Assembly: GCA_030844895.1 (NCBI GenBank)
Contig: CM061231.1
Location: 156,145,889-156,209,888, forward strand
DNA from: Ambrosia x helenae
Taxonomy: Eukaryota > Streptophyta > Magnoliopsida > Asterales > Asteraceae
DNA: 64,000 nt
Direction of reading: 5' to 3'
The notes beneath the pieces were generated by a model. It saw only the letters and a list, made by a program, of their open reading frames with translations, had not been told where the DNA came from and made no database searches. Both the position numbers and the translations under genes were made by a program. Position 1 is the first letter of the stretch; each line of letters begins with the position of its first letter. Positions 1 through 11,275 of this stretch are shown in pieces.

Positions 1-834
1 GGGTTATTAGTCTAAGTACTTGTAACTGTCGTATGTTAGGTCGCCACTTTACGGAACTAGCATAGCAGCTGAGTTTACTCGGGTTAAGGAGTAACGGAAC
101 TTAAGGTGAGTTTACGGCCCCTCTTTTAAACTGGTTTTATACTTTCGGGGGAGAAAACATGTGTTAAAACGATTATTTGGTAACTACTGTCATACTATGG
201 GTTTCTATTGTGTACTACACGATCTTTGGAAGTCCCGGGGGGAACCATGAATGTGCGGGTTTGCACAACGGGGAAATGTGAATAGCGCTATTGGGAGTGA
301 CCAACCCCGCTCGTCGACTTGGAGGGTCGGCGGGTGCATATTGTCTCAAACGGGAACAACAGGAACAACAGGAACATACATCGGGCATACTTTTGGTATT
401 CGCGTTAGTAATGGTTTTCCAATCGTGGTAGTAACAAAACGTACGCCTAGCTAGCGTATACTGGTTTTCTATTTGTTATAGTATGGACAGGTGGACTTGG
501 TACTTGAACTGCAAACCTGTAAACTCACCAGCATTTTTGTGCTGACGTAAACTTTTACATGTTTTCTCAGGTCGCTAAGGTAGCACAATGGAACTAGGGC
601 GCACGCGTCTGCACGGCGTCTAGATAGAGTTGCATGATTTCACAAACATTGAACTTGATTTATTTATGTTGGATTTTATTTGAATAAGCTTCCGCTGTAA
701 ACGGGAATACTAAACTGTGTTTTGAAATTACATTTTGATTCATTTAGACTTGTTTATTGTGATCGTTGGTTTGGATCCTGGTTTGTCATGCGCCTCGCGG
801 TAAAACTCCGCAAGTGGATTTTGAGGGTGTGACA
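1..834 (+). repeat. 5' LTR (right part) of Tekay-type Gypsy element 1
   Basis: This stretch is repeated at 13055-13886, and the window begins inside the LTR. By eye the copies differ only by two 1-base length changes in G runs (near 105 and 236); I saw no substitution, so the insertion is recent. The LTR ends in GGTGTGACA at 834. It contains a good 5' splice site (GTGAGT at 106) and 3' splice site (TTTTCTCAG ending at 570). A 67-codon open frame at 251-454 is conserved only because the LTR is duplicated, and is not a gene. Confidence 0.93.
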
Positions 835-837
835 GAT

Positions 838-850
838 TGGTATCAGAGCC
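838..850 (+). other. Primer-binding site of element 1
   Basis: TGGTATCAGAGCC lies three bases after the LTR end and is the standard complement of the 3' end of initiator tRNA-Met used by plant LTR retrotransposons. The following leader (about 851-1390) is non-coding and resembles the leaders after the LTRs ending at 7311 and 30536. Confidence 0.93.
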
Positions 851-1547
851 AATGGTTATAGTGAACTAGGACTGCATGTAGAGTCTAGTCTATAGCCGAG
901 TCGCACACACTAGACGATCACATGGTACTAAACGTTATAGTGGTTTACGTAAGGTCTTGTCGGGGTGTCTCTAAATCGTTGGTATTTCTACGTTACATCA
1001 TCCGTTCTATCTTAGGTTGGGTTACTTGTTTTCTAGGCAGTGTGGTCTATTGGAGTAACTCGTGTGCTCTTGAGATTTGTCCAAGGCTCGGACATCTCCC
1101 TTTCGCACTCCAATAGAAACACTTGTCATGAACTACCGTAGTATTACGGTGTGTAGCTAAGAGTCTATGTTCGGTGATTTGATCTTTGAACTAGGAGAAC
1201 ACTTGGAGGACCATGTAGAGTGTTTTATCATTTTGGGTGCACACAAAATCATAAAACGAAATGCATGGAAGCCCTAGTGAGCTCTGGGTTTGAGGGGATA
1301 GTCCTGGATTGGATCTGGCTTTGATCTTGTGAACATTAGTAGTTATCTTTAACTGCGAAACTAAATTTTCTCGTTCTTTCTGCCAGAATCATGTCTGGAG
1401 TGCGTGGAGGACGAGGAGGTGGTCGCAATGGTGGACGTGGTGGTGGTCGCGGTGGTGCCGGTGGTCGTGGTGGAGGTATTAACCTATCACAGGCTGATCT
1501 GAACAACTTGCTCCAGGCTGCCTTTCAGTTAGGGCACAACGGTGGTG

Positions 1548-1629
1548 GTAAGTTGTTTTATCCATTTTCCTTGCCTCATTGGTGAGCCTTGTTTACGTTA
1601 TTCGTGGTTTCTCATACGTTTCATTTCAG
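1548..1629 (+). other. Putative spliceosomal intron inside gag
   Basis: The segment starts GTAAGT, is T-rich, has a branch-like CTCAT near its 3' end and closes with TTTCATTTCAG. Unspliced, the frame from 1391 stops at 1585. Removing 82 nt joins the first base of a Gly codon (1547) to 1630-1631 and enters exactly the frame that carries the rest of Gag. A junction that preserves phase, together with consensus sites at both ends, supports a real intron; there is no transcript evidence here. Confidence 0.75.
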
Positions 1630-4600
1630 GTGGTCCTGTTGACCCACCCCCACCCATGTGCACCTACAAGATGTTCCGGGACTGCAAGCCCCAGGAATTC
1701 TCTGGCACTGAGGGTGCGGTCAGTTTGCTTAGGTGGTTGGAGAAAGTGGAGTCGGTATTTCTGATGTGTAACTGTCTCCCAGAAGATCGGGTAAAGTATT
1801 CTGCTGCGTTATTTCAGGACGTGGCATTGACTTGGTGGAATGGTATCACCCAGAACATGGGTATTGGGGAGGCATATGCTATGCCATGGGAGAACTTTGT
1901 GCAGTTGCTGAAGCGGGAGTATTGCCCGAGAGAAGAGGTACAGAAGCTGGAACATGAGGTGTGGAACCTCAAGATGACTGGATCGGAAATCGAGAAGTAT
2001 ACTGTGAGGAGGAATGAATTGGCGGTGCTGTGTCCCGATTTGCACGTGCCAGAGTATCGTAAGATTGAACATTATGTCTCAGGGTTAGTGCCGGAAATTG
2101 CAGGGTTGGTGGCTGCTGGAAATCATCCTACTTATGCGGAGGTAGTTCGATCGGCCCATAGGATGACTAACTTAAAGGTGAATGAGGGGATTTTGCCTGC
2201 GAAAGGTTCGACTGCGAAGACTCCAGAGAACAATAAGCGCAAGTGGGAGAACGACGGGAAAGGATCTGGGTCTACACAGCAGGGTAAAAGGTTTGATAAT
2301 GGGGGTTCATCGTCTTCGGGTAACAAGCAGGGTGGTTATGCGGGAAAACTGCCCAAATGCAACAAGTGTGGACGCCATCACCAAGGGAACTGCGACAGTA
2401 ACCGTTGTCACCGCTGCCAGCGAACTGGGCACTATGCTAAGGATTGTCGGGCTACACTTCCATCGACTCAGGCTCCGACTAACAGCTCAGCTCCGACTAC
2501 TCAGGGGACTACAGGGAAACAAGGATGCTACAACTGTGGTGACACTGGGCATTACAAGAAGGATTGCCCAAAACTGAAACAGGGTGGGAACAACGGGAAT
2601 GGTAACAACGGGGGCGGCGGCAGAAATGCACGTGCCTTCGTCATTGGAGCTGCTGAGGCTAGGCAGGACCCTGATACAGTCACCGGTACGTTTCTTCTCA
2701 ATAATCATTCTGTTAGCGTGTTATTTGATTCTGGTGCCGACAAGAGTTTTGTATCCGTGTATGTTAGTCGACTGCTAGATGTAGTATCTGTACCATTAGA
2801 GACCAAGTATATTATTGAGTTGGCTGACGGTAAAACGATTGAAGCTACTAGTGTTCTTCGGGAGTGTCAGTTAGAGTTGTCGGGTTTATCGTTCCCATCG
2901 ACCTTATGCCGGTACCTTTGGGTAGTTTTGACGTTGTGGTAGGAATGGATTGGTTATCTTTGTATCGCGCGGAGATTGTCTGTTACGATAAGGTTATACG
3001 GATTCCTCTCCCTGATGGAGAATTCCTTTCTGTGTACGGTATCAAGGGTGGTGTTCCGCTAAACATCATCTCTAGCATGAAAGCCCTTAAGTGTCTTCGA
3101 AAGGGTTATCCAGCCGTTTTGGCGCTTTTATCTGTTTCCACTAGTGATGAGAAGAAGATCGACGACATTCCGGTGGTACGCGAGTTTCTTGATGTTTTTC
3201 CCGATGATTTATCTGGTCTTCCTCCTCATCGTCAAGTCGAGTTCGGTATTGATCTTGTACCAGGGGCTGCTCCTATTGCTCGGGCCCCCTACCGTCTTGC
3301 ACCTCCCGAGATGCAGGAATTGTCTAGTCAGTTACAGGAGCTCTTAGACAAGGGTTTCATCCGGCCAAGTTCTTCCCCTTGGGGAGCCCCGATTTTATTT
3401 GTCAAGAAGAAGGATGGGAGTTTCCGATTGTGTGTAGACTACAGAGAGCTGAACAAATTGACCGTCAAGAACCGTTATCCTCTTCCACGTATTGATGATC
3501 TGTTCGACCAGCTTCAGGGTTCTAGTTATTATTCCAAGATCGATTTGAGGTCCGGTTATCACCAGCTGCGCGTCAGGGAGGCTGACGTTGCAAAGACTGC
3601 TTTTCGAACACGTTATGGCCATTTCGAATTCTTGGTCATGCCCTTCGGTCTCACGAACGCACCAGCGGTTTTCATGGACTTGATGAACCGCGTCTGTAAA
3701 CCATATCTGGATAAGTTCGTCATTGTATTTATTGATGACATTCTCATCTACTCCAAGAACGAGACCGAACACGGGGAACATCTGTGGTTAGTTTTGGAAC
3801 TCTTGCGACGGGAACAACTTTACGCCAAGTTCTCAAAGTGTGACTTTTGGTTACGCGAAGTCCAATTCCTAGGACATGTGGTTAATGAACTAGGGATTCA
3901 TGTCGATCCTGCTAAAATCGAAGCGATCAAGGACTGGGGAGCACCAAAGACGCCAACTGAGGTGCGGCAATTCCTAGGCCTTGCGGGCTACTATCGTCGT
4001 TTCATCCAGGGATTCTCGAAGATTGCTCAACCCCTCACCGCTCTCACTCAGAAGGATAGGAAGTTCGACTGGGGTGAATCACAAGAGTCCGCGTTTGAGG
4101 AACTAAAGTCTAAACTGTGTTCTGCTCCTATTTTGTCTTTACCTGAGGGTCCTGATGATTTTGTTGTTTACTGTGATGCTTCCATTCATGGACTCGGTTG
4201 CGTGTTGATGCAACGCGAGAAAGTGATTGCGTATGCTTCTCGTCAACTTAAGGTGCACGAGAAGAACTACACAACCCATGACTTGGAGTTGGGTGCTGTG
4301 GTATTCGCGTTGAAAATTTGGAGACATTACTTGTACGGTACCAAATGCACCATCTACACCGATCACAAGAGTCTCCAACACATTTTCGACCAACAACACT
4401 TGAACATACGGCAGCGTCGCTGGATTGAACTTTTGAACGACTATGATTGTGCTATTAAGTACCATCCTGGCAAGGCGAATGTTGTAGCAGACGCCTTGAG
4501 CAGGAAGGAATCTTCTAAACCTCGTCGCGTTCGGGCGTTGCAGCTCACTATTCATTCATCGTTACCTGATCAACTCCGTTCTGCCCAGTTAGAAGCTTTG

Positions 4601-5915
4601 AAGGAGGAAAACCTTAAAGCTGAAACTATGCACGGTGCCGACAAGCACCTAGAGCGAAGGCCTGATGGCCTGCACTATTTCGCAGAACGTATATGGGTTC
4701 CTTTGTTCGGGGGACTACGGGAGCTTGTCCTTGATGAGGCTCATAAGTCCCGGTATTCTATTCATCCTGGTTCGGATAAGATGTACCAAGATTTGAAGGT
4801 GCTTTACTGGTGGCCAAACATGAGGTCGGACATAGCCTCATACGTGAGCAAATGCTTGACCTGTGCTAAGGTCAAGGTGGAATACCAGAAACCATCGGGT
4901 CTCCTGCAACAACCTGAAATTCCGGAATGGAAATGGGAACGGATTACTATGGATTTTGTCACACAACTTCCTAAATCACCAAGCGGGAACGACAAGATAT
5001 GGGTGATTGTCGATCGGTTGACGAAATCAGCTCATTTTCTTGCTATTAAGGAGACCGACACCATGGATCGTTTGGCTCGTCTTTACTTGAAAGAAGTTGT
5101 TTCTAAGCACGGGGTACCAGTTTCTATTATCTCGGATCGTGACTCCCATTTTACTTCTCACTTCTGGAAGTCTTTGCACAAGGCTTTGGGTACCCAACTA
5201 GACATGAGTACGGCTTACCATCCACAGACTGACGGTCAGAGTGAGCGTACGATTCAAACTTTAGAAGACATGTTGCGGGCATGTGTGATCGATTTTGGCA
5301 AGGGTTGGGAAGCTCAACTACCGTTAGTAGAATTCTCGTACAATAACAGTTATCACACGAGCATCAAGGCTGCTCCGTTCGAAGCACTGTACGGACGGAA
5401 ATGCCGTTCTCCTCTTTGTTGGGCTGAAGTGGGTGAGAGTCAACTCACTGGGCCTGAACTAGTGTACGAAACTTCGGAAAAGATCGTACAGATTCGTAAT
5501 CGGTTGGCGGCGGCACGGGACCGGCAAAAGAGTTATGCTGATCAGCGTCGCAAACCACTGGAATTCCAAGTCAATGACAAGGTACTTCTAAAAGTCTCAC
5601 CGTGGAAGGGCGTCATACGCTTTGGGAAGCGTGGCAAACTCAATCCGCGATATGTCGGCCCATTTACGATCCTGGAACGGATTGGGCCGGTGGCATATCG
5701 ACTTGATTTACCGACGGAGCTCGGTAACGTACATAACGTCTTTCACGTGTCAAACTTGAAGAAGTGTCTGGCTGACGAGTCTCTCATCGTTCCACTAGAA
5801 GAGATCAAGGTTGATGATCGTCTTCGGATTGTGGAAGAACCTGTGGAGATCCTTGATTACAAGATTCGTAGCCTACGTCACAGCAAGATTCGTATCGTTA
5901 AGGTTCGGTGGAACT

Positions 5916-5939
5916 TGTGACATCCGTCACTTTTATCAC

Positions 5940-5973
<34 letters not shown>

Positions 5974-7311
5974 TATATACATTTTTTTTTATTTTTTCGC
6001 ACCTCCTATCTTGTACGCCACATTTTATCCTCATAATAATAATAATAAAGTTAGTCATTATATTTTACCACCTCTAAACCATAACCAAACTTATACCCAA
6101 AACACTAAAGCCTAACCATAACCCAAAAACCTTGTCTTTTTTTTTTTTTTTTTTTTTTTTCGGAACCCAGACCCGACCCGAAGACTGTGGTCAACACCCA
6201 GTCACTTTCCACAATTACGAGCCTTGTTTTTGGTAGAATTTTAACTCCCTTTGACCGACTAACATACCCTCATAAATATAATCCATGATTTCAGCTTGAA
6301 TTAATCATCCTTGACTCGGTTTTGACCGACTTTGGTCAAGACTTCAAAACCTTCCATTTCACCAACCCGAGCCACATAGTATAAATTGAGGTATCCACAA
6401 CCAACTAAATGTGCCAAAAAAAAATCATTTCCCTTCTCTCAAATCTTTCTGTCCAAGCTTTAATTCACGATTTCAAGACCCGTTGACTTTTTGTTTGACC
6501 GAGCATCATACACGAATTAGTGTTTGGTGATACTCGACAAACGTTGGATTACACTTAATCAATTACACAAGACTTACCACCTTGCTAAAGGTGAGTATTA
6601 CTTATCCCCTTTTTCCGCTTTTACAACTTTTGGGGTGATTCATGCACAAGTATACAAAACTTTCATATTCATTTACACATACATTTTATTCATTTACAAT
6701 TCATATACGTGTCTTGTTTATCTTTGTGCTTATGCTTGAACATGAACTTAGCTTACATACAAAATCATACATTTAGACATAACTTATGTTATGGTGCTCT
6801 TTATACTCAGACGTAACGTATGTTACGGTGCTCATTTAGACGTAACTTATGTTACGGTGCTCATTTAGACATAACTTATGTTATGGTGCTCTTTTAGACT
6901 CACACGTGTTGAGGTGCTCATTATCAATTTCATTGTACAACTTTACATATGATCTTTGTCTTGTTTGGTTACTTGCATGTTTACATAATGCCTTAGTGAT
7001 GCTAGACACATGAATTGTACTACCTATTCAAACTTATATTATATGTACAAAGCTAAGTAGTACTCACCAACATCATATGTTGACAAAATTATTTTCGTGC
7101 ATGTTTCAGGATAAGCTGCTTGACGCTTCACATAGGACTTTGGACTTAGATTAAATCAATCAACTATCTTTATCTTGTTGTCTTGTATTTAATTTCACAT
7201 GTTGTAAAACAATATTCAATAATCATATATTTACATTTTAGTACCATGAGCTTTTGAACAATCGTCACTACGTGGCACCTCGATGATTCCGCCATCGGTT
7301 GGGGTGTTACA
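5916..7311 (+). repeat. 5' LTR of element 2
   Basis: It contains an (ATT)n/(AT)n microsatellite near 5938-5980, a poly-T run near 6139-6160, a TATA-like box at 6380, a GTGAGT donor at 6591, a dyad repeat array at 6773-6920 and a TTTCAG acceptor ending at 7109. Two small open frames in the copies (6524-6739 and 10206-10421) are the same sequence duplicated with the LTR. Confidence 0.93.
6773..6920 (+). repeat. Tandem dyad repeats in element 2 LTR
   Basis: Four copies, plus one decayed copy, of a 31-35 bp unit containing a self-complementary core such as GTAACGTATGTTAC followed by GGTGCTC. The array is duplicated in the 3' LTR near 10455-10602. Each core could form a short hairpin or act as a protein-binding dyad. 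Confidence 0.8.
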
Positions 7312-9596
7312 GATTGGTATCAGAGCCATGGTTATAGGGAACTAGGTTATTAGAATGCCTTTTAGCCTAGACTATAACCGAATTTCAACTTTCAGGTACA
7401 ACATTTCCTAATTTATCATTCCCCTCATTTCCCTCTACTTTCCTTCCTCTATCTTCTCTTCTTCTCCATTTCTCCTCATCTTTCATCATGGTGCATAGGG
7501 ATGGTGTCCTACAAGGAGTGGAAAGTCTACATCATCATGGAGCGGGAGCAGTACCTTTCATGATGACACTCTTAGGCATAATGCCTATTCTTATTTTTGC
7601 TCCTTCAAAGTTGTTGAACTTTAATGAGTGTGATGAGGACACGTGCAATCTGGAAGGGTGGATGCCTGTACACTGGGTTTTCTGGCATAGGCAAGCATAG
7701 CGCATAAATCCATTTACGGACCTGTTATGCTTACCTGGGGATTCCTGGAGTGAGTGTCCACTTATAGGCTAAAGCATGTCTTCTTTGATCACCGTTGGGT
7801 TCAATTTCTTTGAAAAGTCAACGTTCTTGTTGGGCTTTACAGCTAGACAAGGGCACTCCAAGCATTTTATGCAAGCTTTTTTTTTTTCAAAAATACTCTC
7901 TCGATTCATATACAATATTTTGTATTTCACGATTTTCATATATTGCTTACAAGTTCATACTTTCATAACCATCTATGGATTTCACAATCGCACTTCACCT
8001 TACCATCTTAGCCATTTTTTTTAAATATTCAACACCCTACCCAAATCATATTATTTCATTTCTCCACATGTTATTTATTTTAAAAACTATAACCTCATAC
8101 TTTAGCACAAACTAAAGATTTCTAAAACTTGTTGTATTACCTAGTAACTTTACAAAGTACATATTTTCCTCGAACTTAAATTCAATTGTTTATTTATTGA
8201 CGTAACAAACGATTTTCTATATAATGCTTTAAACTATTAAAAAAAATCACTAATAAAACCTTGATCTTCAAAACCTAATGTCATGTTTGAAATCTCCAAC
8301 TAACAGGAATATTTTTCAAAGCCTACTTAGCTTGTACTATTTAACAACTTTTGCCTTATGTACAATACCAATTTTGAAAATAATTTTTTTTTCATAGGAA
8401 TAATATCTAACCTCTAGATTCTCCATCGACACTCACTCATTTTCAACTTGTTCAAATTTTTACAATATTTGGCATATACCACAATCATGTTTTCCTATAC
8501 ACTTGATTATAACCTTTGATCCAAACCCCAAAATTTACACTGCTACATAATCTCCTTACTATAAAATAAACTCTTTATCAACTATCTTCACATTCACTAT
8601 CGCTCACAACCTTGATTCTGCTTCAAGATTTTTCATCATCCTCTCAAGAACTAAATTCATATCCTTCACCTTCTCACACATGAACTAGTTACCCATGATA
8701 ATCAAACTACTAAAAACCTGATACTTGATTCTACAGGATTTTTCCAAAACATCATTGTTTGTGAAACTTGATTTCCTCTTAATTTGACTATTCACTGGAC
8801 ATTTAATTATTCATGATACTCGTAATCTATTTCTATAGGCCACTAAGATAACACTTACACTAAATGGTTGCAGTACTTACAAACTTGCTTGCACGTGTGT
8901 ATTATCCACGCAACTCTGATAAACATTTCATTTAAAGGGCTCCTCGGACGAGTGGTAGCCCATACTTAAATACAGTTATGCTTACAAGTCATTGCAAACC
9001 AATGCAACTGACCTCATTATTACATGGCCTCATTTCATTGATAACATCTCATTGTAACTCAACGTGTTTGTTGTGTCACCTTCTTGTGAAACTTATTTGC
9101 TGTATTGTGTGTTAGATTAGGATCATAGAAGGACATAAAACCCTAATGTAAGGTAAATTGATGATTCCGGTCCGGAACGTAATCATGAATTTACAGGTGC
9201 GTTAGGGTAGTGTGAAATTCTATTAGAGTTTTTGGTAGGCGTCCAGTACGTTTTCAAGGTATCAAAGGTGTGGTGGGTTAGCTGCGGTACACCCTGTATA
9301 CAAACACTAATGATGCATTGAAAGTGAGACTGGAAGTCGGACCAGGAACAAACTCTAGTTACTTGGTAGTTCATTTAGTCTTTCTGTAGTCAATCAACTC
9401 ATGCAATTATTTTAGGATTCCTAAAACTTGAAGTTTAGTGTTACTAGATTCTTATTCTCCTTATTATTCGAGACAAACCTAATCCAATCCTTAACTCACA
9501 CCTATCAAACCTCTTATCCAAATCATTTTTCCCAGAACATCCATAACCCTATGTTTCTAATAACTTCGGGACGAAGTTTCTAAAAGTAGGGGATGC
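7312..9596 (+). other. Non-coding interior of element 2
   Basis: The primer-binding site is TGGTATCAGAGCC at 7315-7327. No retroviral domain is visible in any frame; the longest open frames are below 85 codons. The stretch about 9140-9360 is clearly related to 32235-32440 in element 3. A purine-rich tract (AAAAGTAGGGGATG near 9582-9595) before the 3' LTR is the polypurine tract. Confidence 0.85.
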
Positions 9597-9620
9597 TGTG
9601 ACATCCGTCACTTTTATCAC

Positions 9621-9657
<37 letters not shown>

Positions 9658-10993
9658 TATATACATTTTTTTTTTATTTTTTCGCACCTCCTATCTTGTA
9701 CGCCACATTTTATCCTCATAATAATAATAATAAAGTTAGTCATTATATTTTACCACCTCTAAACCATAACCAAACTTATACCCAAAACACTAAAGCCTAA
9801 CCATAACCCAAAAACCTTGTCTTTTTTTTTTTTTTTTTTTTTTCGGAACCAGACCCGACCCGAAGACTGTGGTCAACACCCAGTCACTTTCCACAATTAC
9901 GAGCCTTGTTTTTGGTAGAATTTTAACTCCCTTTGACCGACTAACATACCCTCATAAATATAATCCATGATTTCAGCTTGAATTAATCATCCTTGACTCG
10001 GTTTTGACCGACTTTGGTCAAGACTTCAAAACCTTCCATTTCACCAACCCGAGCCACATAGTATAAATTGAGGTATCCACAACCAACTAAATGTGCCAAA
10101 AAAAAATCATTTCCCTTCTCTCAAATCTTTCTGTCCAAGCTTTAATTCACGATTTCAAGACCCGTTGACTTTTTGTTTGACCGAGCATCATACACGAATT
10201 AGTGTTTGGTGATACTCGACAAACGTTGGATTACACTTAATCAATTACACAAGACTTACCACCTTGCTAAAGGTGAGTATTACTTATCCCCTTTTTCCGC
10301 TTTTACAACTTTTGGGGTGATTCATGCACAAGTATACAAAACTTTCATATTCATTTACACATACATTTTATTCATTTACAATTCATATACGTGTCTTGTT
10401 TATCTTTGTGCTTATGCTTGAACATGAACTTAGCTTACATACAAAATCATACATTTAGACATAACTTATGTTATGGTGCTCTTTATACTCAGACGTAACG
10501 TATGTTACGGTGCTCATTTAGACGTAACTTATGTTACGGTGCTCATTTAGACATAACTTATGTTATGGTGCTCTTTTAGACTCACACGTGTTGAGGTGCT
10601 CATTATCAATTTCATTGTACAACTTTACATATGATCTTTGTCTTGTTTGGTTACTTGCATGTTTACATAATGCCTTAGTGATGCTAGACACATGAATTGT
10701 ACTACCTATTCAAACTTATATTATATGTACAAAGCTAAGTAGTACTCACCAACATCATATGTTGACAAAATTATTTTCGTGCATGTTTCAGGATAAGCTG
10801 CTTGACGCTTCACATAGGACTTTGGACTTAGATTAAATCAATCAACTATCTTTATCTTGTTGTCTTGTATTTAATTTCACATGTTGTAAAACAATATTCA
10901 ATAATCATATATTTACATTTTAGTACCATGAGCTTTTGAACAATCGTCACTACGTGGCACCTCGATGATTCCGCCATCGGTTGGGGTGTTACA
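9597..10993 (+). repeat. 3' LTR of element 2
   Basis: Near-identical copy of 5916-7311. It ends GGTGTTACA and is followed by the target duplication gaact, after which the interrupted Gypsy reading frame continues. Confidence 0.93.
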
Positions 10994-11275
10994 GAACTCG
11001 AACCGGGGACCGGAATATACGTGGGAACGGGAGGATCAGATGAAGTCTAAGTATCCTCATCTCTTTCCTAAGGAAGCGTTCGAGTCGAGACATGTCTCTT
11101 CGGCAGCTGAATGAATCTCGGGTCGAGATTCCTTTTAACGTGGGGATGATGTGACAACTCGGGTAAATCTCTCTCTTTTGGTTTCTACCTTTTGCTTGTT
11201 TCCTTCGTTATTTCTTTTGTTCTTTCTGTACTTGTACAAATTTTCGGGACGAAAATTCTTTTAACGTGGGGATGA

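Larger units (their letters stand above)
5916..10993 (+). mobile_element. Non-autonomous LTR retrotransposon (element 2), nested
   Basis: LTRs at 5916-7311 and 9597-10993 (1,396 and 1,397 bp) begin TGTGACATCC and end GGTGTTACA. They flank an internal region with a tRNA-Met primer site but no gag or pol. The 5-bp duplication gaact (5911-5915 and 10994-10998) is perfect. The LTRs differ visibly only in microsatellite and homopolymer lengths, so insertion was recent. It interrupts the chromodomain of element 1. A TATA-like TATAAATT lies at 6380 in the LTR. At about 5.1 kb with an empty interior it fits the non-autonomous LARD/TRIM-like classes. Confidence 0.93.
1391..11114 (+). pseudogene. Gag-Pol of Tekay-clade chromovirus (Ty3/Gypsy), interrupted
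   Basis: The polyprotein starts at the ATG at 1391 with a Gly/Arg-rich tract. A likely 82-nt intron (1548-1629) follows, then the Gag core, two CCHC knuckles (2406-2447, 2526-2567) and a protease with DSGA (Asp codon 2727). Reverse transcriptase carries a FIDD box (3725-3739), then RNase H ending in DALSRK near 4500. Integrase has an HHCC finger (about 4738-4865) and a DD35E triad (4952, 5135, 5243). A chromodomain ends the protein. Two breaks are visible: a -1 shift in the protease at about 2892-2898, with the first frame closing at 2942, and an inserted element at 5916-10993. The frame resumes after the insertion and stops at 11112-11114. The chromodomain and initiator-Met primer site place it in the Tekay/Del group. 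It is probably non-coding as it stands, unless the single-base shift is an assembly error. Confidence 0.92.

Noticed and set aside
251..454. 67-codon open frame repeated at 13303-13506
   Set aside because: Identical because both lie in the LTR pair of element 1; no protein features.
2892..2942. Programmed -1 frameshift between Gag and Pol
   Set aside because: It lies inside the protease after DSGA, and no X XXY YYZ slippery heptamer is present; a base loss explains it better.
3395..3781. Long minus-strand frames opposite RT and RNase H (also 4139-4555)
   Set aside because: Antisense shadows of the conserved pol codons.
5936..6077. Frame ending in poly-Tyr/Ile after the Gypsy polyprotein
   Set aside because: Translation of a microsatellite in the inserted LTR.
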